Both the position numbers and the translations under genes were made by a program. A stretch of DNA of 7,286 nucleotides from an uncultured cyanobacterium (GTDB lineage: Bacteria > Cyanobacteriota > Vampirovibrionia > Gastranaerophilales > Gastranaerophilaceae), in the NCBI GenBank assembly GCA_902495705.1, contig CABUXT010000047.1:1-7286 (forward strand), read 5' to 3'. This document shows positions 1 through 5,533 of the stretch, in pieces (position 1 is the first letter of the stretch; each line of letters starts with the position of its first letter). The notes beneath the pieces were generated by a model. That model did not search any database. It was not told where the DNA came from and worked only from the letters and a program-made list of their open reading frames with translations.

Positions 1-111
1 CAAGGTGAAATCGCGGAACAAGGCACCCACGACGAACTTCTCCAAATCGAAAACGGCGCATACAAAATGCTATACGATATGCAGTTCAAAAAACAGGAAA
101 CTCAAGTTTAA
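1..111 (+). CDS. ABC transporter ATP-binding subunit, C-terminal end (partial)
   Basis: The reading frame is open from the first base and ends at TAA 109-111, giving the last 36 residues of a protein that begins outside the window. The segment GEIAEQGTHDELL followed by GAYKMLYDMQF is the characteristic tail of ABC ATPase domains (the 'G-x-I-x-E-x-G-x-H-x-E-L' stretch just after the H-loop), especially those fused to a membrane domain in MsbA/MdlB-type exporters. Walker A, Walker B, signature motif and H-loop all lie upstream, so the substrate cannot be judged. This stretch has more C-ending codons than the genes that follow. No clear terminator is seen between its stop and the next gene 61 bases on, so read-through into that gene is possible. 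Confidence 0.85.
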   Translation, partial: QGEIAEQGTHDELLQIENGAYKMLYDMQFKKQETQV

Positions 112-172
112 TCGTTGTTGAAAAATTACAAAAGTTCCTTTGTGATATGATGGCATTGGAGGATGAATTGTT

Positions 173-586
173 ATGTGGATGATTTATGCTATCGGAAGTG
201 CATTATTTGCCGCACTTACAGCCATCACCGCAAAAATTGGGATTGCTAATGTTGATTCAAATTTGGCGACCGCTATCAGGACTTTTGTAATTCTTTTAAT
301 AACTATTGGAATTGTTCTTTGTTCAAAAACTTTCCAACAAATTCCAACTATTACTCAAAAATCGTGGATATTTCTGATAATTTCAGGTGTGATGACAGGT
401 TTGTCTTGGTTGTGCTATTTCAAGGCATTACAACTTGGCGAAACCTCAAAAGTTGTAACAATAGACAAGTTTAGCTTGATTTTTGTCTTGTTATTATCAC
501 TTTTTATTTTGAAAGAACACGTCACAATGAAAATGTTTTTAGCCGGAATTTTGATTACTGTTGGTACCGTAATGATGGTGATTTAG
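173..586 (+). CDS. Half-length EamA/DMT-family membrane transporter
   Basis: This is a 137-residue integral membrane protein with about five hydrophobic segments (roughly residues 3-20, 33-50, 65-83, 97-113 and 119-136). The second half has the typical EamA look: a WLCYFKALQLGE stretch (79-90), then a helix starting near VTIDKFSLIF, then a short loop with LKEH (113-116) before the last helix. Most drug/metabolite transporters have two EamA repeats and ten helices in about 300 residues. This one has a single repeat, so it would need to act as a dimer, as expected for ancestral-type half-size members. The substrate is unknown. The start at 173 is supported by GGAGGA at 158-163, nine bases upstream. 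Its stop (584-586) overlaps the stop of the convergent gene on the other strand. Confidence 0.8.
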   Translation: MWMIYAIGSALFAALTAITAKIGIANVDSNLATAIRTFVILLITIGIVLCSKTFQQIPTITQKSWIFLIISGVMTGLSWLCYFKALQLGETSKVVTIDKFSLIFVLLLSLFILKEHVTMKMFLAGILITVGTVMMVI

Positions 587-1899
587 TACGTGAAAGAATC
601 TATATAATATGAGCCGTCACCCATCGGTGTAAGATAGGTATCAGTGTATTTCGGTCTTCTTAATTCGTCATTTTCTTCTTGTTGCAACTGGTTTTGGATT
701 TCCAAATTTCGATTCATCCTTTGTAATTCTTCCAAACGCTTTTGTTCTGCCAGTTGACGGTTTCGTTCTTGTTGTTCAAGAATTAGTCGTTTAGTTATTT
801 TTTCTTGTTCTAAAGTTACATGGTTTAGGCAGTTTTTTAAATTGTTTCCGCTATATCCTGTTGTGCAGGCATGAATTTCGTTGTAAAAATCGTTGAATCT
901 TTCGTTTGATACACTTTTTGTCATAAGTTTTTTATCAGCTTTTGCAATTGAGAACCAATTTGGAGCTTTGAAAAATCCTTGGATTGATTTTTTACAAATG
1001 TTTTCAAGCTTTTCTTGTTCAAGTTTTGCAATTATGGTATTTAGCTGCCAAATTTCATTTTCATCACTTGTTTCACTTTTTGCAATGTTATAAAATTTGT
1101 ATTTTGTATTACTGTCATTTGTGGATTCTGCGATATATCTGCTTGCCTGACCTTTTGACGGGTAGCTGTATGAAAATAATTCATAAGCAATTTTGTTGGC
1201 ATCACTATTTTTATTTAATTTTGTATAAGCAAGATATTTGTTAAGTAAAGCTATTTTGTAAGACTCAATGTTGTTTTTATTTACCTTGTTTGCCTCAATA
1301 ATCGCATTGTTGTAGTCTCCGATTTTGTAATAACAATCGGAAATAACTGCTCTAATTGAATCTGCGTCAGGCTTTTTCTGTATTATCGGAACTAATTTGT
1401 AAAGCGCTTTTTGATATTCGTTGTTGTTGTAATATAAAACTCCGATTCTGTAGTCCAGCAAATCCTTGTTAAATTCGTTACTTGTATCATTTTGTTTAAT
1501 TGATTCCAAATAATTTATTGCATCTGAGTTTGCACATTTTTTATTGTAATATTGATAATATTTTAATAGGGTCGGAATGTAGGTATAATCTTTGCGGTAA
1601 GCTTTATCAAGTTTGTTTTTCGCCAAATATCCTTCTATTTTTTTGATGTTTTTGTATTCTAAAGATTTAGATTTTGTCAAAGCTTTTTCATCAGTCTTAG
1701 ATAGCGGTAAAAATCTCATATTGTATAAATTATCATCATTTGTTTGTTCGATTTTGTAATAATCAAAATAATATGGGCGTGATGTTGCAGTTTGTGCAAG
1801 TTGGATTTGTGAATTTTGTTCAACTGTATCAAGCCCAAACGCAGGAGCTATGCTCAAAATAACAAATAAACTTAAACAAACACCAATATATTTTTTCAT
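583..1899 (-). CDS. Secreted or periplasmic TPR-like protein with C-terminal coiled coil
   Basis: The 438-residue product starts with a clear Sec signal peptide: MKK, a hydrophobic core to about residue 18, and an APAFG region for cleavage near residues 20-22. No lipobox cysteine is seen at the cleavage site, so it is probably soluble or loosely surface-associated. Residues about 145-205 look like two degenerate tetratricopeptide helices (RIGVLYYNNNEYQKAL, then CYYKIGDYNNAI), and helix-rich sequence continues to about 300. Residues about 362-415 are rich in Gln, Glu, Arg and Leu and should form a coiled coil. The tail (416-438) is Tyr-rich. Cys345 and Cys357 could form a disulfide. The start is supported by AAAGGGA (complement of 1906-1912), six bases upstream. 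The family is not recognised; a scaffold or binding role in the envelope is inference. The gene stands alone, convergent to the EamA gene and divergent from the acetyltransferase gene. Confidence 0.75.
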   Translation of the reverse strand: MKKYIGVCLSLFVILSIAPAFGLDTVEQNSQIQLAQTATSRPYYFDYYKIEQTNDDNLYNMRFLPLSKTDEKALTKSKSLEYKNIKKIEGYLAKNKLDKAYRKDYTYIPTLLKYYQYYNKKCANSDAINYLESIKQNDTSNEFNKDLLDYRIGVLYYNNNEYQKALYKLVPIIQKKPDADSIRAVISDCYYKIGDYNNAIIEANKVNKNNIESYKIALLNKYLAYTKLNKNSDANKIAYELFSYSYPSKGQASRYIAESTNDSNTKYKFYNIAKSETSDENEIWQLNTIIAKLEQEKLENICKKSIQGFFKAPNWFSIAKADKKLMTKSVSNERFNDFYNEIHACTTGYSGNNLKNCLNHVTLEQEKITKRLILEQQERNRQLAEQKRLEELQRMNRNLEIQNQLQQEENDELRRPKYTDTYLTPMGDGSYYIDSFTY

Positions 1900-2008
1900 T
1901 CTTAATCCCTTTCTAATTTCCCAAATCTTAACATATTTTTAAGAATTTGTAAATCGTTTTTATGCTATATTTTACATAAAATATTGTGATATTGGAGGTT
2001 TTACGTCG

Positions 2009-2491
2009 ATGTTTATCCGAAAAGCTGATATAAATGAAGTTGATGAAATTTGTGATATTTATGAAAAAGCGCGTAAATTTATGGTTAAAGCAGGTAATCC
2101 GACCCAGTGGGCAAGCGGTTATCCAAGGCGCGAACTTGTAATTGATGATATTCAAAAAGGCGAATGTTATGTTTGTATAGACGGAGATAAAATCGCTGCC
2201 GTGTTTAATTTCTTTGTTGGTCATGAACCGACTTATAATGTGATTTATGAAGGTAATTGGCTTAATAATGCACCTTATGGAGTAGTACATAGAATTGCCG
2301 TGAATGTTCACCAAAAAGGAGTGGCATCTTTTTGTATAAACTGGTGCAAAAAGCAGTTTGCGAATTTGAAAATTGATACACACAAAGATAATATCCCAAT
2401 GCAAAAAACGATTTTGAAAAACGGTTTTGTATATTGCGGAATTATCAAAAAGCCTGACGGCAGCTCTCGATTGGCTTATCAAATGGCATAA
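2009..2491 (+). CDS. GNAT-family N-acetyltransferase
   Basis: The 160-residue protein has the order of a Gcn5-related acetyltransferase. It opens with MFIRKADINEVDEI (first strand and helix). The acetyl-CoA binding motif A lies at about 92-113, with VVHRIAV followed by QKGVASFCINW. Motif B lies at about 121-146, with DTHKDN, then MQKTILKNGF and YCGII. The pyrophosphate loop reads QKGVAS, so the last glycine of the common R/Q-x-x-G-x-G/A signature is Ala, a tolerated variant. These features predict transfer of an acetyl group from acetyl-CoA to an amine; the acceptor cannot be read from sequence. GGAGG at 1994-1998, ten bases upstream, fixes the start. The gene is divergent from the secreted-protein gene across a 109-base spacer and 85 bases ahead of the small charged protein. 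Confidence 0.85.
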   Translation: MFIRKADINEVDEICDIYEKARKFMVKAGNPTQWASGYPRRELVIDDIQKGECYVCIDGDKIAAVFNFFVGHEPTYNVIYEGNWLNNAPYGVVHRIAVNVHQKGVASFCINWCKKQFANLKIDTHKDNIPMQKTILKNGFVYCGIIKKPDGSSRLAYQMA

Positions 2492-2576
2492 TTTAAAAAG
2501 ATTAGACTTTTTGCTAATGTAACTATCTTCCAAACCTTTTATGATGTCTTTGTAGACTTATCGAAAGGAGTAAACA

Positions 2577-2819
2577 ATGACAGATAAAGATTTGAAAGAA
2601 GAAAAGAATGAAACTTTGAAAGAAAAAATGCATAATGTGGCAGAAAATGTAAAAGAAAAAGCCGAACATTTGAAAGAAAATATGCATGATAATCTTGAAG
2701 AAGTAAAAACCAAAACTGAAATGATTAAGTGTGATTTGGAAGAAAAAGCGCACGATGTCAAAGAAAAAGTTGCAGAAAAAATAGAAGAATTTAAAGACAA
2801 AAAAGACGATAAAGAATAG
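2577..2819 (+). CDS. Small highly charged helical protein with 11-residue periodicity (LEA group 3-like)
   Basis: The 80-residue product is about half Lys and Glu, with no Trp, Gly or Pro and one Cys. It splits cleanly into consecutive 11-residue units: LKEKMHNVAEN, VKEKAEHLKEN, MHDNLEEVKTK, TEMIKCDLEEK, AHDVKEKVAEK, then IEEFKDKKDDK. Hydrophobic residues recur with that spacing, giving an amphipathic helix typical of LEA group 3 and of bacterial YtxH/apolipoprotein-like stress proteins. There is no signal peptide or membrane segment, so it should be cytosolic. A role in protecting proteins or membranes during stress is inferred from the repeat type only. AAAGGAG at 2564-2570, six bases before ATG, is an excellent ribosome binding site, and a strong terminator follows 13 bases after the stop. 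Together these mark it as a real gene despite simple composition. Open frames on the opposite strand are composition shadows. Confidence 0.75.
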   Translation: MTDKDLKEEKNETLKEKMHNVAENVKEKAEHLKENMHDNLEEVKTKTEMIKCDLEEKAHDVKEKVAEKIEEFKDKKDDKE

Positions 2820-2832
2820 ATATTTTCTAATA

Positions 2833-2869
2833 AAAAGCAGAATTGATAATTATTTTCAGTTCTGCTTTT
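2833..2869 (+). terminator. Rho-independent terminator after the LEA-like gene
   Basis: A 13-pair stem with one G-U pair joins 2833-2845 to 2857-2869 around an 11-base loop. The core AAAAGCAGAA pairs perfectly with TTCTGCTTTT. The U-rich 3' arm supplies the usual tract, and the flanking A-run may make it work in both directions, but only forward use is needed here. It separates the small charged protein from the PFL locus. Confidence 0.8.
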
Positions 2870-2918
2870 AAATTCTTTAATATCAATATGTTAAGATTTT
2901 ATAAATTTCTATTACAAC

Positions 2919-2948
2919 TGTCGCTTTTTAGGTTTTATTGTGTATAAT
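2919..2948 (+). promoter_or_regulatory. Likely promoter of the PFL genes
   Basis: A perfect TATAAT at 2943-2948 lies 59 bases before the core-gene start. The -35 position is poor (TGTCGC at 2919-2924, 18-base spacer), which suits a regulated promoter. Transcription would begin near 2955, giving a leader of about 50 bases ending in the GGGAG ribosome site at 2996-3000. The upstream terminator at 2833-2869 makes a promoter in this gap necessary. Confidence 0.5.
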
Positions 2949-2961
2949 CATGAGTGATTAT
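2944..2961. promoter_or_regulatory. Perfect inverted repeat over the PFL -10 box (candidate operator)
   Basis: ATAATCA at 2944-2950 is exactly mirrored by TGATTAT at 2955-2961 around the spacer TGAG. The 18-base palindrome covers the -10 box and the expected start point, where a bound protein would block RNA polymerase. It does not match the Rex consensus (TTGTGA-N6-TCACAA) or the FNR/CRP half-site order (TTGAT-N4-ATCAA), so the regulator is unknown. Confidence 0.45.
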
Positions 2962-3006
2962 GTGTTTATAGTATAAAATCAATTTAGTAAATAAAGGGAG
3001 AAAATT

Positions 3007-5088
3007 ATGACAGAAACGTTGATGGACAAACAGGCTTACCCTGCGACATCTTTTGTTGGTGGAAAGTGGCAGCAGGAAATTAATGTAAGAGACTTTATCC
3101 AAAGAAACTACACTCCTTATGATGGGGATTCAAGTTTCTTGGCTGAGCCGACAGATGCGACAACAAAATTGTGGCAAGAGTGTTGTGACTTGTTGAAAAA
3201 AGAACGCGAAAACGGTGGAGTTCTTGATATGGACACAAAAATCGTATCAACAATTACATCACATGGTGCAGGTTATATTGATAAAGACTTGGAAACAATT
3301 GTCGGTTTGCAGACTGATAAACCTCTAAAACGTTCAATGCAACCGTTTGGCGGAATCAGAATGGCGGAAGGTGCTTGCAAGTCTTATGGTTACGAGGTTG
3401 ACCCTGAAGTATCAGAAATTTTTACCAAATACAGAAAAACTCACAACCAAGGTGTTTTTGATGTTTACACACCTGAGATGAAAGCTGCAAGACATTCTGC
3501 AATTATTACAGGTTTACCTGATGCTTACGGTAGAGGCAGAATTATCGGCGATTACAGAAGAGTTGCGTTATACGGTATTGATAGACTTATCGAAGATAAA
3601 AAAGAACAGTTCAAATCTTTAGAAGGTGAAATGCGTCCTGAGCGTATTCAATTGAGGGAAGAAATTTCTGAACAAATTAGAGCCTTGGGCGAAATGATTG
3701 AATTAGGTAAAATATATGGTTTTGACATTTCAAAACCTGCAAGAAACGCTAAAGAAGCAATTCAATGGTTGTATTTTGGGTATTTGTCAGCCATAAAAGA
3801 ACAAAACGGCGCAGCAATGAGTATTGGTAGAACTTCAACTTTCTTAGATATTTATATCGAAAGAGATTTGAAAGAAGGCATCATTACAGAAGCTCAAGCG
3901 CAAGAAATGATTGACCACTTCATTATGAAATTGAGACTTGTTAAATTTGCAAGAACTCCTGAATATAACGAGTTGTTCTCAGGCGACCCTACTTGGGTAA
4001 CCGAATCAATTGGTGGTGTTGGTATTGATGGCAGACATTTGGTAACTAAAAACTCTTTCAGATATTTGCATACCCTAGAGAACTTGGGTACAGCACCTGA
4101 ACCTAATTTGACAGTGCTTTGGTCAAAGAGATTACCTCACAATTTCAAACAGTATTGTGCGCATATTTCAATCAAAACTTCATCTATTCAGTATGAAAAC
4201 GATGATTTGATGAGAGTAACTCATGGTGATGATTATGCAATTGCTTGTTGTGTATCATCAATGGTTGTAGGTAAAGAAATGCAATTTTTCGGCGCTAGAG
4301 CAAACCTTGCAAAATGTTTGTTGTATGCAATCAACGGTGGTGTTGATGAAAGATTGAAAACTCAAGTCGGACCAAAATATCGTCCTATAACATCAGAATA
4401 TCTTGATTATGATGAAGTTATGGACAGATATAACGACATGATGGAGTGGCTTGCAGGCTTGTATGTAAATACATTGAATGTAATTCACTATATGCACGAC
4501 AAATATTGCTACGAAAGAGCGCAAATGGCTTTGCATGACAGAGATGTAAAACGATATTTCGCTACAGGTATTGCAGGTTTGTCTGTTGTTGCGGATTCAT
4601 TGTCTGCAATTAAGTATGCTAAGGTTAAAACAATCCGAGATGAAAACGGAATTGTCGTTGATTATGAAATTGAAGGCGATTTCCCTAAATATGGTAACAA
4701 TGATGATAGAGTTGACCAGATTGCAGTTGATTTGGTTAAAAACTTTATGGCAAAAATCAGAAAACACTATACTTATAGAGATTCAATCCCTACAATGTCA
4801 ATTTTGACAATTACATCAAATGTTGTTTACGGTAAGAAAACAGGTAATACCCCAGATGGAAGAAAAGCAGGTATCCCGCTTGCTCCGGGGGCAAATCCAA
4901 TGCACGGCAGAGATTCAAACGGTGCTGTTGCATCATTAGCGTCAGTAGCCAAGTTGCCGTTTAACGACGCACAAGACGGTATTTCAAATACATTCTCAAT
5001 CATTCCGAATGCTTTAGGTAAAGATGAAGTATTTATGGGAGATTTGAATATTTGTCTTGATGGTGGATGTTGCGAATCAAATTTATAA
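3007..5088 (+). CDS. pflB: Formate C-acetyltransferase core subunit lacking the glycyl-radical domain
   Basis: The 693-residue protein matches the catalytic body of pyruvate formate-lyase, which converts pyruvate and CoA to formate and acetyl-CoA. The signature IACCVSSM places the two catalytic cysteines at 414 and 415 (bases 4246-4251), equivalent to Cys418/419 of the E. coli enzyme. The substrate-site arginines are present as Arg176 (DAYGRGR) and Arg431 (FFGARANLAK), and Trp330 lies in the conserved DPTWVTESIGG. Other family blocks include TSSIQYENDDLMR (391-403), ALHDRDV (508-514) and KKTGNTPDGRKAG (610-622). Homology runs to IIPNALGKDEV, then the protein ends in a Cys-containing tail (ICLDGGCCESNL) instead of continuing into the radical domain. 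Full-length enzymes are about 740-770 residues, and the missing part is encoded separately 86 bases downstream. GGGAG at 2996-3000 supports the start. On its own it should be inactive. Confidence 0.93.
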   Translation: MTETLMDKQAYPATSFVGGKWQQEINVRDFIQRNYTPYDGDSSFLAEPTDATTKLWQECCDLLKKERENGGVLDMDTKIVSTITSHGAGYIDKDLETIVGLQTDKPLKRSMQPFGGIRMAEGACKSYGYEVDPEVSEIFTKYRKTHNQGVFDVYTPEMKAARHSAIITGLPDAYGRGRIIGDYRRVALYGIDRLIEDKKEQFKSLEGEMRPERIQLREEISEQIRALGEMIELGKIYGFDISKPARNAKEAIQWLYFGYLSAIKEQNGAAMSIGRTSTFLDIYIERDLKEGIITEAQAQEMIDHFIMKLRLVKFARTPEYNELFSGDPTWVTESIGGVGIDGRHLVTKNSFRYLHTLENLGTAPEPNLTVLWSKRLPHNFKQYCAHISIKTSSIQYENDDLMRVTHGDDYAIACCVSSMVVGKEMQFFGARANLAKCLLYAINGGVDERLKTQVGPKYRPITSEYLDYDEVMDRYNDMMEWLAGLYVNTLNVIHYMHDKYCYERAQMALHDRDVKRYFATGIAGLSVVADSLSAIKYAKVKTIRDENGIVVDYEIEGDFPKYGNNDDRVDQIAVDLVKNFMAKIRKHYTYRDSIPTMSILTITSNVVYGKKTGNTPDGRKAGIPLAPGANPMHGRDSNGAVASLASVAKLPFNDAQDGISNTFSIIPNALGKDEVFMGDLNICLDGGCCESNL

Positions 5089-5095
5089 CTTTTGT

Positions 5096-5133
5096 GTCCT
5101 CCCCTTGAGGGAGGACCGAAATCTCTGATTTCG
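5096..5133. repeat. Two back-to-back perfect hairpins in the PFL split (REP-like palindromic element)
   Basis: GTCCTCCC (5096-5103) pairs with GGGAGGAC (5109-5116) around a 5-base loop. Immediately after, CGAAATC (5117-5123) pairs with GATTTCG (5127-5133) around TCT. The block is much richer in G and C than its surroundings and has no U-run after it, so it is not a standard terminator. Tandem small palindromes in an intergenic gap are typical of dispersed REP-type elements. In the transcript it could protect the upstream message end or cut expression of the downstream gene. Whether it recurs in this genome cannot be seen here. Confidence 0.65.
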
Positions 5134-5174
5134 AGGTTGGGTTATTATTTAAAAAAAGAAAAGGAAACAAAATT

Positions 5175-5411
5175 ATGACAACAATGCAAGAAGAAAATTT
5201 AATAAACTTACTTGACGGCTACGTGGAAAAAGGCGGTCATCACTTGAATGTAAATGTATTTAATCGTGAAACTTTGCTGGATGCTCAGGCTCATCCTGAA
5301 AAATATCCGCAATTGACTGTGAGAGTTTCAGGCTATGCTGTTAATTTTATCAAATTGACAAAAGAACAACAAGATGATGTTATTTCAAGAACATTCCACA
5401 GTGCAATGTAG
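5175..5411 (+). CDS. grcA: Stand-alone glycyl-radical subunit of pyruvate formate-lyase (GrcA-like)
   Basis: This 78-residue protein is almost exactly the C-terminal radical domain of PFL. Residues 8-31 (NLINLLDGY, then HHLNVNVFNRE) match the segment that follows NALGKDE in fused enzymes. PEKYPQLTVRVSGYAVNF (41-58) is the radical loop, with the radical-bearing glycine at Gly53 (bases 5331-5333), equivalent to Gly734 of E. coli PFL. LTKEQQDDVISRTFHSAM is the normal C-terminus. Only about seven residues precede the homology, whereas E. coli GrcA/YfiD has a longer N-terminal extension in 127 residues. PflA should form the radical here, and docking on the core would pass it to Cys414/415. AAGGAA at 5161-5166, eight bases upstream, supports the start. 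The frame differs from that of the core gene. Here it complements a truncated core rather than repairing a complete enzyme; the grcA symbol reflects domain identity only. Confidence 0.9.
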   Translation: MTTMQEENLINLLDGYVEKGGHHLNVNVFNRETLLDAQAHPEKYPQLTVRVSGYAVNFIKLTKEQQDDVISRTFHSAM

Positions 5412-5425
5412 ATAGCAAAAGTGAT

Positions 5426-5461
5426 AAAAGTCTGCAAGTTTTTATAAATTTGCAGGCTTTT
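5426..5461 (+). terminator. Strong Rho-independent terminator closing the PFL core/radical-subunit operon
   Basis: A stem of 16 pairs, two of them G-U, joins 5426-5441 to 5446-5461 around a 4-base loop. Its centre is CTGCAA/TTGCAG and the descending arm ends in TTTTT. It starts 15 bases after the radical-subunit stop codon, so the next two genes probably have their own transcription. Confidence 0.85.
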
Positions 5462-5533
5462 TGCTAAAAATAGGCAATTTTATTTCTCCAAATGTTTTTA
5501 TATAAATATAACGGTTATATAGGGGAAATAAAT

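Noticed and set aside
893..1244. Two open frames on the plus strand inside the secreted-protein gene
   Set aside because: They are opposite a 438-residue gene with signal peptide and ribosome site, and have no recognisable domain.
1900..2008. Promoters in the divergent spacer between the secreted protein and the acetyltransferase
   Set aside because: Promoters must exist here, but no -35/-10 pair with correct spacing stands out on either strand among many AT-rich candidates.
2495..2512. AAAAAG/CTTTTT hairpin after the acetyltransferase as a terminator
   Set aside because: Only six pairs, five of them A-T, so stability is too low to call. It may be chance in AT-rich DNA.
1928..2533. A 201-codon open frame on the minus strand across the acetyltransferase gene
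   Set aside because: It lies opposite a clear GNAT gene with a strong ribosome site. Its product is rich in Ile, Phe and Asn with no family motif, as expected for the complement of an AT-rich gene.
2523..2800. Two open frames on the minus strand opposite the LEA-like gene
   Set aside because: Their Phe/Ser-rich products are the complement of Lys/Glu codon runs. Neither has a convincing ribosome site.
5175..5411. The small glycyl-radical gene as a decaying pseudogene fragment of PFL
   Set aside because: It has its own ATG, a well-spaced ribosome site, a fully conserved radical loop, an intact C-terminus and a following terminator, all signs of a maintained gene.
5492..5533. Earlier in-frame ATG for the unknown gene
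   Set aside because: No ribosome site precedes 5492, while AGGGGA sits seven bases before ATG 5534. The extra 14 residues would also overlap the likely promoter region.
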